Shown here: in pieces, positions 3,774 to 10,958 of the stretch
How positions within the stretch are numbered: the first letter of the stretch is position 1
Layout: every line of letters starts with the position of its first letter
NCBI GenBank assembly: GCA_947623975.1
Contig: CANQHY010000038.1
Location: forward strand, 1 to 10,958
Length of the DNA: 10,958 nt
Source of the DNA: an uncultured Bacilli bacterium
GTDB lineage: Bacteria > Bacillota_I > Bacilli_A > RF39 > UBA660
Reading direction: 5' to 3'
The notes under the pieces: generated by a model
Seen by the model: the letters and a program-made list of their open reading frames with translations, nothing else
Told to the model about the DNA's origin: nothing
Databases searched by the model: none
Made by a program: the position numbers and the translations under genes

Positions 3774-6722
3774 ATGTATTTAAAAGAGATATCTACACAA
3801 GGGTTTAAATCATTTGCTGATAAGATAACTTTAAGCTTAGATGGTAAAATTACAGCAATAGTAGGACCTAATGGGAGTGGGAAAAGCAATATTGTCGATG
3901 CTATCCGTTGGGTTCTAGGAGAACAATCAGTCAAATCTCTTCGTGGAACTGACAGCATGACAGACGTTATCTTTGCGGGAAGCAAGACCCGTAATCCTTT
4001 AAATGTTGCTAGCGTAAGTTTAACTTTTGATAATTCTGATAATTATTTATCAATTCCTTATAATGAGGTTTGTATAAAAAGAAGAGTTTATAAAACAGGT
4101 GAAAATGAATACTTTTTAAATGGCGAAAAATGTAGATTGAAAGACATAACCGATTTACTTATCGACAACTCTATTTCTAAAGAATCTTTTAATATAATAT
4201 CGCAGGGTGAAATTCAAAAAATACTTTCAAATTCGCCATATGACAGAAGAGCAATCTTTGAAAGTGCGGCCGGTGTTCTAAAATATAAAAGAAGAAAAGA
4301 AGAAGCTATCAAAAAACTCGATAAAACAGAAGACAATATAGCAAGGGTACTAGATATCCTAAATGAGCTAGAATCAAGAATTGAACCTCTCCACTTGCAA
4401 AGTGAAAAAGCTAAAAAATACTTAGATAGTAAGGAGCATCTTGAAAACATTGAAATAGCCTTACTTGCTTATGAAATAGAAAAAATAAATGAAGAATGTA
4501 GTAATGCCAAAAAGAGCGTTGAAGAAATTAATAGCGAAATATTATCTTTAAATTTAAAATCATCTAATAGTGATATCTCTATTTCTAATGATAAATTAGA
4601 GTTGATTAAAATAGAACAGACTATAAAAGATGCTAATAGTAGATTACTAGAATTAACTAGTAAAGAAGAAAAAATAAATGGTGAAAAAGAACTATTAAAA
4701 GAACGTAGTAAATATAGTGCTAGTGATAGTAAAGTTCATAATAATATTGCTACTCTTAAAGAAGATTTATATCAGACAGACAATAGTATTAAACTATTAG
4801 AAAAAGATATTACGATACTTAATGATTTCTTGCAGAATAAAAAGAAAGAGGCAAATGATTTTGAATTAGCTCTAGTAGATGCTAAAAATAAAAAATCAAA
4901 TTTGATTAATGAGTGTAATAGTAAAAAAAGAGAGGCCTTCGATCTTTTGCACCGTATTGGTTCTCTTGAAAATTACATTGAATCTTACTCTGATAGCCCA
5001 ACACCAGTTAAAGCTATTCTTAATAACCCGAGGTTAACAGGAGTAGAGGGAACTATTGCTAGAGTATTACAGTGTGATGATGTTTATTTGAAAGCTCTAG
5101 AGGTATCTTTAGCAACTTCCAAAAATTTTATAATTGTAACTGATGAATCTGTTGCTAAGACGGCTATTAATTATCTTAAAGAAAATAATTTAGGAAGAGC
5201 TACATTTTTTCCAATGAATGTTATTAAACCCAAAGGTATTGAACCTGACGTTATCAATAAAGTAACTAACATGGATGGTTTTATTGGAATTTTTTCTAAT
5301 CTTGTTAAGTTTGATACTAAATATTATGGCATAGTAGCAAATCAGTTGGGTAATGTCATTGTAGCTAAAGATATTGATACAGCTAACAATATAAGTGACG
5401 CTATATATCGTAGGTATAAAGTAGTAAGCCTCGATGGTGATGTAATTCATGTTGGGGGATCAATTTCGGGAGGAAGCTTTACCTTATCACGTAGTGTAAT
5501 TTCAGAAAAAAAAGAACTAGAAAATCTAAGGATAAAAACAAAAGATCTAGAAGAGGTTGTAGCAAATCTTGAAGAAGATATAAAAAATGCTGATAGCGAT
5601 ATTTCTTCTTTAGAAAATTCACTTTATGAAAAAAGATCAGATTGTATTAACGATGATGAACAAATAAAAGCCAAAGAAGAGTTAAAAGAAGAATTAAATA
5701 GAAGAAAGAACGACATTGAAAAAGAGTTAGCATCTCTAGATAATATAATTTCTTCTAATATTTCTAAAGAAGAAGAAAAAATCATGAAAGAGTATTATGA
5801 TGTGTCTTTAGAAAAAGAGAATTTAATAAAAGATATAAAAGTTTATGAAAAGAAAAAAGAAGAGTTATCTATCAAGATAGAAGAAGAGACTGCTATAAAT
5901 AAAGTTAATAATTCTAATATTAATAAATATGAGAAAGAGCTTAAAGAATTAGAAATAGCTATTGGTAAATATGATATTAAGTTAGATAATTATTTAAAAA
6001 TTTTAAGTGATGATTATAATATTACTTTTGAGAAAGCTAAAAATAATTATACTTTAGAAATGGATGCTAAAGAAGCAAGAGATGAGGTAATTAGATATCG
6101 AAATATTATTAAAGATATTGGTATGGTCAATATAGATGCTATCGAAGAGTATAAGACAGTTAGTGAAAGGTATAACTTTTTAAAGGAACAAAAAGATGAT
6201 TTACAAAATGCTAAAGAGACATTGTTTGAAATAATTGAAGAAATGGATCAAGTAATGAAAGAAGAATTTATGAAAACTTTTGAAGAAGTAAGATTGGAGT
6301 TTAAAAAAGTATTTAAAGAGTTATTTAAAGGTGGCGAGGCAGATTTACATCTTACTGATAAAAATAATATTTTGGAAACGGGAATCGATATAGTAGCATC
6401 ACCTCCCGGTAAAACTTTGAGAACTATTACGCTTTTGTCAGGTGGCGAGATGACCTTAACGGCCATTAGTTTAATTTTTGCTATTCTTAATGTGCGAGGA
6501 GTTCCTTTTTGTATTTTTGACGAGGTGGAAGCAGCCCTCGACGAAGCTAATGTCGATAATTTTGGACATTACTTAGATCATTATAAAGATAAAACACAAT
6601 TTTTGATAATAACCCACAAGAAGAAAACAATGGAATATGCTGATACACTTTATGGAATAACAATGCAAGAACAAGGTGTATCTAAACTAGTTAGTGTAAA
6701 ATTAAAAGATATAGATAAATAG
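3774..6722 (+). CDS. smc: Chromosome segregation/condensin ATPase SMC, short-armed
   Basis: SMC homodimers, with ScpA and ScpB, load near the origin and extrude DNA loops to individualise chromosomes. The N-terminal head begins MYLKEISTQGFKSFADK and holds Walker A GPNGSGKS (31-38) and the Q-loop ISQGEI (Q144). A coiled-coil arm follows at about 170-405. The hinge is at about 405-580, with PTPVKAILNNPRL-type entry, GVEGTIARVL, and the glycine-rich exit LDGDVIHVGGSISGGS. The returning arm covers about 580-780. The C-terminal head includes VNIDAIEEY near its base, the ABC signature LLSGGEMTLTAIS (887-899) and Walker B/D-loop FCIFDEVEAALDEANV with D916 and E917. All ATPase motifs look intact. The 982 residues compare with about 1,150-1,190 in typical bacterial SMCs; the loss falls on both arms, roughly 100 residues each. 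ruvA follows after 14 bases. Confidence 0.97.
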   Translation: MYLKEISTQGFKSFADKITLSLDGKITAIVGPNGSGKSNIVDAIRWVLGEQSVKSLRGTDSMTDVIFAGSKTRNPLNVASVSLTFDNSDNYLSIPYNEVCIKRRVYKTGENEYFLNGEKCRLKDITDLLIDNSISKESFNIISQGEIQKILSNSPYDRRAIFESAAGVLKYKRRKEEAIKKLDKTEDNIARVLDILNELESRIEPLHLQSEKAKKYLDSKEHLENIEIALLAYEIEKINEECSNAKKSVEEINSEILSLNLKSSNSDISISNDKLELIKIEQTIKDANSRLLELTSKEEKINGEKELLKERSKYSASDSKVHNNIATLKEDLYQTDNSIKLLEKDITILNDFLQNKKKEANDFELALVDAKNKKSNLINECNSKKREAFDLLHRIGSLENYIESYSDSPTPVKAILNNPRLTGVEGTIARVLQCDDVYLKALEVSLATSKNFIIVTDESVAKTAINYLKENNLGRATFFPMNVIKPKGIEPDVINKVTNMDGFIGIFSNLVKFDTKYYGIVANQLGNVIVAKDIDTANNISDAIYRRYKVVSLDGDVIHVGGSISGGSFTLSRSVISEKKELENLRIKTKDLEEVVANLEEDIKNADSDISSLENSLYEKRSDCINDDEQIKAKEELKEELNRRKNDIEKELASLDNIISSNISKEEEKIMKEYYDVSLEKENLIKDIKVYEKKKEELSIKIEEETAINKVNNSNINKYEKELKELEIAIGKYDIKLDNYLKILSDDYNITFEKAKNNYTLEMDAKEARDEVIRYRNIIKDIGMVNIDAIEEYKTVSERYNFLKEQKDDLQNAKETLFEIIEEMDQVMKEEFMKTFEEVRLEFKKVFKELFKGGEADLHLTDKNNILETGIDIVASPPGKTLRTITLLSGGEMTLTAISLIFAILNVRGVPFCIFDEVEAALDEANVDNFGHYLDHYKDKTQFLIITHKKKTMEYADTLYGITMQEQGVSKLVSVKLKDIDK

Positions 6723-6736
6723 TATGGAGGTTTTGT

Positions 6737-7294
6737 ATGTATAATTATATTATTGGTAAAGTAACAGAAATTACAGGAAGCTACATTGTTTTAGATAATA
6801 ATGGAATAGGTTATTTAATAAATACTCCTAATCCTTATGCTTTTAAAGAAGATAATGAATACAAAGTATATATTTATCAACAAGTAAGGGAGGACGAATT
6901 AAGTCTTTTTGGCTTTAAAACAATTGAAGAAAAAGATTTGTTTTTGAAACTTATATCAGTTAAAGGACTAGGACCAAAGATGGCTCTTCCAATACTTGCA
7001 ACAGGAAGCGTTGGTGGTGTCGTAGATGCTATTGAAAGAGAAAATATTTTATATCTTAAAAAATTCCCTAAAATTGGTGATAAAGTAGCTAAACAAATGG
7101 TACTTGATTTAAAAGGAAAACTTGGTATTATCAGTAATCTTCCGATTGAAGATAATAGCTACGATGGATTAATAGAGGTATTAAAAGGACTTGGTTATAA
7201 AGAAAAAGAATTTAAAGCTATAATACCTAAAGTAGATAATACTTTATCTATTGAAGATCAGGTAAAAGAAGCTTTAAAACTACTATTAAAATAA
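6737..7294 (+). CDS. ruvA: Holliday junction branch migration protein RuvA
   Basis: RuvA tetramers grip four-way DNA junctions and recruit the RuvB motor for branch migration. The 185 residues are slightly short for the family (about 190-205). Domain I (1-62) is the OB fold starting MYNYIIGKVTEI, with the acidic-pin region REDELSLFGF (51-60), where E52 and D53 match the pin residues. Domain II has two helix-hairpin-helix motifs: SVKGLGPKMA (74-83) and FPKIGDKVAKQM (110-121). A short linker (about 133-142) leads to the RuvB-binding domain III (about 142-185), with EVLKGLGYKEKEF. GGAGG at 6726-6730, six bases before the ATG, sits just behind the smc stop, so the two are co-transcribed. ruvB does not follow; a terminator does, so RuvB must be coded elsewhere. 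Confidence 0.96.
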   Translation: MYNYIIGKVTEITGSYIVLDNNGIGYLINTPNPYAFKEDNEYKVYIYQQVREDELSLFGFKTIEEKDLFLKLISVKGLGPKMALPILATGSVGGVVDAIERENILYLKKFPKIGDKVAKQMVLDLKGKLGIISNLPIEDNSYDGLIEVLKGLGYKEKEFKAIIPKVDNTLSIEDQVKEALKLLLK

Positions 7295-7308
7295 TTATAT
7301 TTTAATTT

Positions 7309-7339
7309 AAAAACTTTTCTTCTTAGAGAAGTTTTTTTT
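7309..7339 (+). terminator. Intrinsic terminator after ruvA
   Basis: A 12-bp stem pairs 7309-7320 with 7325-7336 (one U-G) around a 4-base TCTT loop. A run of 8 T (7332-7339) covers the 3' arm and continues past it, and A7309-7313 pairs with part of that run. It lies 14 bases after the ruvA stop and ends the smc-ruvA unit. Because of the A/T symmetry it may also act for the opposite strand. Confidence 0.85.
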
Positions 7340-7446
7340 AAATCGTAAAAAGAATTAAGAATTTTGCAAAGATATTTTTGGTTTGTTTAAACTTTAAAAA
7401 TGAAAAAGATATAGTTTCTTATTTTTCACAAATAATTCAAATTTTA

Positions 7447-7475
7447 TTGTATAAGCTTTATTTTTGTTATAAAAT
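7447..7475 (+). promoter_or_regulatory. Candidate sigma-A promoter of the glycosyltransferase pair
   Basis: -35 TTGTAT (7447-7452, 4 of 6) and -10 TAAAAT (7470-7475, 5 of 6) have 17-base spacing, in an A/T-rich tract after the ruvA terminator. The predicted start near 7482 leaves about 31 bases before ATG 7513. It also argues against a start at TTG 7378, which would lie upstream of the promoter. In DNA this A/T-rich, chance matches are common. Confidence 0.5.
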
Positions 7476-7512
7476 TAATCATAAGAGTTATTCTGTTTTA
7501 GGGGTGAATTAT

Positions 7513-9024
7513 ATGCAATTTATAAGAAGTAATAAAGATAAAATATTAACAATATTTTTTTGTTTTATTATATCTTTTTTAGTTTTATCGCTTACTAGTA
7601 AATGTTCTTTTTTGTATCCTTTTAATGATTGGGTAGATGCTAACGCTTTCTTTACAGTTGGAAAAAGTTGGTTTAATGGAATTATTCCTTATTTGGATTT
7701 ATTTGAACAAAAGGGACCACTTTTATACCTTATATATGGTGTGGGTTACTTGATTAGTAATACTACTTTTATTGGAGTATTTATCTTAGAGTTATTAGCT
7801 TGGACAGTTACTTTATATTATGCTTATAAAATGGTTATTTTGTATTTAGATAAGAAAACAGCTTATATAATTCTTCCTTTGCTTATAGCGTTAATTACGG
7901 CCAGTGCTTGTTTTGTTCATGGTGGTAGTGCTGAAGAATTTTCACTTCCGTTTGTTTCTATAACACTTTATTATTTCTTATCTTTTTTTAAGGATAAAGA
8001 TATAAGTTATAAGAGACTTTTCATAGCAGGACTATGTGCTGGTGCCGTATTGTTAATTAAGTATACGCTTTTAGGCTTTTGGTTTGCTTTTATGGCTTGT
8101 ATATTCTTTTCTTTTTTGTATTATAAAAACTATAAGAAGGCTATTAAAAGTTGCTTTATCTTCCTTTTGGGAATGGGTATACCTTTTGTTCTTTTCATAA
8201 TATATATGGCTATAGTAGGTGGAGTAAAAGAATTTATAAATGTATATTTTGTTATTAATATGACCTCATACGTAGGAACATCTTCAAGTCTTATTGATAG
8301 GGCAATTACTTTAGTTAAAGGATTTATTAGTGCTGTTCGCTTAAACGGAATCGATAAATGTGTTTTATTATTATTGCTACCTATATTTTTACTTAAAATG
8401 GATATTTCTAAAGAAGGTAAGATTTCCATTTTAACAACCTATATATTTACAATATTGGGTATTTATGTAGGGCTTGTTTTCTATGTTTATTATCTGTTAC
8501 CAGTCGAATTTTTCCTTCTTATTAGTCTAATTGGAATATTTTCCTTTATTAATAAACATATTAATTTGACTAAAATTAAAGGTTTGGTTGTAGTAAGTAT
8601 TATTTTAAGTTTATTTATTTCTTATTACCGAGCAAATTATAAAGAGTTTAGAAACACTGATAAAAAGGATTTGTTCCAGTATCAATTTGCCGAATATATT
8701 AATAAATTTGAAAATCCAACAATGGTTAATATGGGATTTTTAGATTGTGGAGTATATACAATGGCAAATATTTTGCCTAGCACATATTTCTTTGAAGAAC
8801 AGAATTTCTCATATGATAGGTTTAGTGATAATATCGATAGTTTTCATAAATACATAGAAGATAAAAAAACTTTATTTATTGTCTATTACACAAAAAATGA
8901 AGAAGAAAAACTAAAAAAGAATGAGCCAAAGTTATTCGAAAATTATGAACTAGTTATGAAAAGGGAACAAGAGTTTGAAAAAGATGATTATTTTGGTTAT
9001 TTATTTTTGAGAAAGGAGAGTTAA
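7513..9024 (+). CDS. Multi-spanning GT-C (GT39/ArnT/YfhO-like) glycosyltransferase
   Basis: A 503-residue integral membrane protein with about 10-12 hydrophobic segments between residues 11 and 370 and a soluble C-terminal part (about 372-503). After TM1 (11-28) the first outside loop reads FNDWVDANAFFTVGKSWFNG then IIPYLDLFEQKGPLLYLIYG. This is the loop pattern of GT-C enzymes using polyprenyl-phosphate sugars (acidic residue before a helix, G-x-x-P-Y-x-D, K-G-P-L-L-Y). D39 or D42 is the likely catalytic acid. Such enzymes move a sugar from a lipid carrier to a surface acceptor outside the membrane. I chose ATG 7513 because AGGGGTG (7500-7506) lies just upstream and the next residues lead directly into TM1; a longer frame from TTG 7378 has no ribosome site. 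The next gene starts after one base. Exact family, sugar and acceptor are not visible. Confidence 0.8.
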   Translation: MQFIRSNKDKILTIFFCFIISFLVLSLTSKCSFLYPFNDWVDANAFFTVGKSWFNGIIPYLDLFEQKGPLLYLIYGVGYLISNTTFIGVFILELLAWTVTLYYAYKMVILYLDKKTAYIILPLLIALITASACFVHGGSAEEFSLPFVSITLYYFLSFFKDKDISYKRLFIAGLCAGAVLLIKYTLLGFWFAFMACIFFSFLYYKNYKKAIKSCFIFLLGMGIPFVLFIIYMAIVGGVKEFINVYFVINMTSYVGTSSSLIDRAITLVKGFISAVRLNGIDKCVLLLLLPIFLLKMDISKEGKISILTTYIFTILGIYVGLVFYVYYLLPVEFFLLISLIGIFSFINKHINLTKIKGLVVVSIILSLFISYYRANYKEFRNTDKKDLFQYQFAEYINKFENPTMVNMGFLDCGVYTMANILPSTYFFEEQNFSYDRFSDNIDSFHKYIEDKKTLFIVYYTKNEEEKLKKNEPKLFENYELVMKREQEFEKDDYFGYLFLRKES

Positions 9025-9025
9025 T

Positions 9026-9970
9026 ATGTCAAAAATATTATATATGGTAATTCCTTGTTATAATGAAGAAGAGGTATTAGAAGAAACTGCTAAAAGACTC
9101 AAAGAAAAATATAAAACTTTGATTAGTAATGATGCTATTTCTAAAAATAGTAAGATCATGTTTGTAAATGATGGATCAAAAGATAAGACTTGGGATATTA
9201 TAGAGAGTTTATGTAAGAAAGATAAAATATATGCCGGTGTTAAACTATCGCGTAATAAGGGACATCAAAATGCTTTACTAGCAGGGCTTATGACGGCAAA
9301 AGAAAAAGCCGATATTGTGATTTCGATGGATGCAGATTTGCAGGATGATATAAACGTAATTGATGAGATGGTTAAGAAAAATAGTGAAGGTTACGATATC
9401 GTCTATGGAGTAAGAAGCAGTAGAAAAAAAGATTCCTTCTTTAAAAGGACTACGGCTCAAGGTTTTTATAAGATGATGAAGATGCTAGGAGTTGACATTA
9501 TTTATAATCATGCTGACTGTCGTCTTATGAGTAAGAGAAGCCTTGATGCATTGGAACAATATCACGAGGTTAATTTATTTTTAAGGGGAATAGTTCCTGA
9601 GTTAGGTTTTAGTAGCACCATTGTCTATTACGAGCGAAATAAGAGATTTGCAGGAGAGAGTAAATATCCTTTAAAGAAGATGCTTGCCTTTGCTTTTGAT
9701 GGTGTAACATCTTTCAGTATGCGACCTTTGAGAATGATTTTATCGATGGGAGTAATTATTCTTATTATAAGTATTGCTATAATGATTTATTCGTTAGTAG
9801 TTAAAATTTTAGGACATGCGGTAGAAGGTTGGGCTTTCCTTGCTATTTCTATTTGGTTTATCGGTGGTCTACAGATGATTTCAATCGGACTTATCGGTGA
9901 ATATGTAGGAAAGATTTATAAAGAGGCTAAAGCAAGACCAAGATATATAATAGAAAAGGTAATAGATTAG
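9026..9970 (+). CDS. GtrB/CsbB-like polyprenyl-phosphate glycosyltransferase (GT2)
   Basis: Predicted to transfer a sugar from a nucleotide donor to undecaprenyl phosphate on the cytoplasmic face. The 314 residues match the family (about 300-340). The GT-A domain starts MSKILYMVIPCYNEEEVLEE, then IMFVNDGSKDKTW (44-56) and LSRNKGHQNALLAG (74-87). The metal/nucleotide motif DADLQDD is at 102-108. YGVRSSRKKDSFFKR (127-141) is the basic interfacial motif seen in GtrB-type enzymes, and NHADCRLMSKR (161-171) and FAGESKYPLKKM (208-219) follow. Two C-terminal TM helices (about 236-258 and 268-292) end in GEYVGKIYKEAKARPRYI, a hallmark of this group. The Shine-Dalgarno AAAGGAG (9012-9018) lies inside the preceding gene and one base separates stop and start, so the pair is translationally coupled. 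It probably supplies the lipid-linked donor used by the GT-C partner. No GtrA/GtcA-type flippase is seen. Confidence 0.9.
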   Translation: MSKILYMVIPCYNEEEVLEETAKRLKEKYKTLISNDAISKNSKIMFVNDGSKDKTWDIIESLCKKDKIYAGVKLSRNKGHQNALLAGLMTAKEKADIVISMDADLQDDINVIDEMVKKNSEGYDIVYGVRSSRKKDSFFKRTTAQGFYKMMKMLGVDIIYNHADCRLMSKRSLDALEQYHEVNLFLRGIVPELGFSSTIVYYERNKRFAGESKYPLKKMLAFAFDGVTSFSMRPLRMILSMGVIILIISIAIMIYSLVVKILGHAVEGWAFLAISIWFIGGLQMISIGLIGEYVGKIYKEAKARPRYIIEKVID

Positions 9971-9997
9971 TTTTTGTTACGTTGAATTAGGTAAATT

Positions 9998-10026
9998 TTG
10001 ACATATAGTAGTTTTTGTGTTAAAAT
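9998..10026 (+). promoter_or_regulatory. Sigma-A promoter of the AMP-binding gene
   Basis: -35 TTGACA (9998-10003, perfect) and -10 TAAAAT (10021-10026, 5 of 6) have 17-base spacing. The predicted start near 10033 gives a leader of about 40 bases. No hairpin terminator is visible between the glycosyltransferase stop (9970) and this promoter, so some read-through from upstream is possible. Confidence 0.8.
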
Positions 10027-10073
10027 ATGCGACATTGAAAAGAGATTGGATGAACTAAAGGGGGAATTATTAT

Positions 10074-10958
10074 ATGAAAGTAAATCCAAATATGAGTAAA
10101 TATGATTATATGTTAGAAAACAGTAAAGATCATATGAACGATATTGCATTAACTTTTGATGATAGAAAAATAACTTATGAAGAATTATTTGAATCTATTA
10201 ATAAATATGCAAAAGTATTATATGCTAAAGGAGTAAGAAAAGGCGATTTAATAGGAGTTTGTACACTTAATACACCAGAAGCTGTCTACCTTATTTATGC
10301 TTTAAATTTATTAGGAGCAGTTGTTGTTGGTTATAATCCATTTGATAATAAAGAAAGAGTTAAAAATGATATTAGTTTGACTATGCCTAAAATGGTTATA
10401 ACGACTGATTTTTCTTATGGTAATTTTAAAGATTTGGAAAAGTCATTAAACATTTCTACTTTGCTTTATTCACCTTTAGAATCAAGCAAAAATTGGAAAC
10501 TTAAACTAGGATATAATTTATTACAAATTAAAAATGGTAATTTCACTTTAGTAAAAGATAAAAGATTAAAACATCTTTTAAAAGCGAATTACGATGGTCT
10601 AACATTACCAGATACTCCTTATATTGACGGAGAATTAAGTGATATTATGTTTACCGGTGGTTCATCAGGAATTCATAAAGGTGTAGAATTAAACGATATG
10701 GGATTGAATTCTTCAATCGAAGGAATGAAAGAACTTTATGATGAAGATTTCTTTAATGGGAAAACTTATCTAGGACAAATACCGGTAGGACATATGGCAT
10801 TTGGTAGATCAATTTTGCATTCAGCTTTAACTAACAACATGACTTTTGCTTTGACGCTTAAGGCTCTACCTGACGATTTTTATGGTGAACTAGTTAGAAC
10901 GCAAGCTAACGGCGCGTCAGGTGGCCCACCACATTGGACCTCTTTAATTGAAAAAAAA
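10074..10958 (+). CDS. AMP-binding (ANL superfamily) adenylate-forming enzyme, N-terminal part
   Basis: Open from ATG 10074 to the window edge: 295 codons with no stop, of a family normally 450-600 long. AAGGGGG (10058-10064) precedes the start. ANL enzymes activate a carboxylate with ATP to an acyl-AMP and pass it to CoA or a carrier thiol. The N-terminus has the usual layout: ALTFDDRKITYEELFESINKYA (25-46), KGVRKGDLIGVCTLNTPEAV (52-71), ALNLLGAVVVGYNP (76-89). The A3 P-loop MFTGGSSGIHKGVEL is at 192-206, where His replaces the usual Pro before the Lys. QIPVGHMAFG (235-244) corresponds to the A4 region, and ANGASGGPPHWTSLI (278-292) to the A5 segment. The later adenylation motifs and the catalytic Lys of the C-terminal domain lie outside the window. 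Acyl-CoA synthetase, carrier-protein ligase or an amino-acid/lipid adenylation enzyme are all possible; the substrate cannot be read. Confidence 0.85.
   Translation, partial: MKVNPNMSKYDYMLENSKDHMNDIALTFDDRKITYEELFESINKYAKVLYAKGVRKGDLIGVCTLNTPEAVYLIYALNLLGAVVVGYNPFDNKERVKNDISLTMPKMVITTDFSYGNFKDLEKSLNISTLLYSPLESSKNWKLKLGYNLLQIKNGNFTLVKDKRLKHLLKANYDGLTLPDTPYIDGELSDIMFTGGSSGIHKGVELNDMGLNSSIEGMKELYDEDFFNGKTYLGQIPVGHMAFGRSILHSALTNNMTFALTLKALPDDFYGELVRTQANGASGGPPHWTSLIEKK

Noticed and set aside
3734..3985. Minus-strand open frame of 83 codons over the smc start
   Set aside because: It lies opposite the Walker A region of smc and the smc promoter, with no family resemblance or ribosome site.
7378..7512. 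45-residue N-terminal extension of the GT-C protein from TTG 7378
   Set aside because: It has no Shine-Dalgarno, uses a weak start codon and would begin upstream of the candidate promoter. ATG 7513 has AGGGGTG at good spacing and leads straight into TM1.
8130..8429. Minus-strand open frame of 99 codons inside the GT-C gene
   Set aside because: It sits wholly opposite a well-supported gene with a coherent membrane topology and gives no recognisable product.
9967..10149. Minus-strand open frame of 60 codons across the gap before the AMP-binding gene
   Set aside because: It overlaps a near-consensus forward promoter and the start of the next gene. The Tyr/Ser/Leu-rich product looks like antisense of A/T-rich DNA.
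1..10958. CRISPR array, tRNA, rRNA, IS ends, phage genes or a defence system
   Set aside because: I saw no spaced direct repeats, cloverleaf-like sequence, paired terminal inverted repeats or phage-type genes. Apart from the cut nuclease tail, all genes are housekeeping, surface-glycan or adenylation genes.

Overview
The window is AT-rich, lysine/AGA-rich DNA with strong Shine-Dalgarno sites, consensus sigma-A promoters and U-tract terminators. This fits a low-GC Firmicutes/Bacillota lineage, possibly a reduced-genome, Mollicutes-like gut bacterium (lineage is inference). EF-Ts, S2, IF3 and RuvA resemble Bacillus homologues as I remember them. The genes read well with the standard code: Trp is TGG, and all ten visible stops are TAA or TAG, with no TGA. 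Every supported gene is on the + strand.

Layout. (1) 1-230: C-terminal end of an Rpn/PD-(D/E)XK nuclease-like gene, cut by the window edge. (2) 208-387: a perfect sigma-A promoter (TTGACA-17-TATAAT) inside and just past that gene's end, then a structured leader with an intrinsic terminator before infC, resembling the L20-controlled attenuator of Bacillus. (3) 388-3682: infC (apparent AUA start), rpmI, rplT, rpsB and tsf, with a convincing terminator only after tsf. rplT and rpsB both carry C-terminal extensions: a Lys/Thr/Ala/Glu tail on L20, and a Glu/Lys linker plus Rho_N/SAP-like module on S2. (4) 3717-7339: a new promoter, smc (short coiled-coil arms) and ruvA, ending in a strong terminator. 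(5) 7447-9970: a candidate promoter, then a multi-spanning GT-C glycosyltransferase coupled to a GtrB/CsbB-like polyprenyl-phosphate glycosyltransferase. (6) 9998-10958: another near-consensus promoter and the N-terminal 295 codons of an adenylate-forming (AMP-binding) enzyme that runs off the window.

How the genes work together. Regions 2-3 are translation machinery: initiation factor, three ribosomal proteins and an elongation factor, probably one transcript or two overlapping ones, with feedback control from the leader. Region 4 is chromosome organisation and recombination. Region 5 looks like a lipid-linked sugar donor synthase plus an acceptor-side transferase decorating a cell-surface polymer. 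I see no phage, CRISPR, tRNA or rRNA content and no clear new multi-gene system. The most notable points are the S2-Rho_N fusion, the L20 tail, the infC leader with its AUA start, and the shortened SMC.
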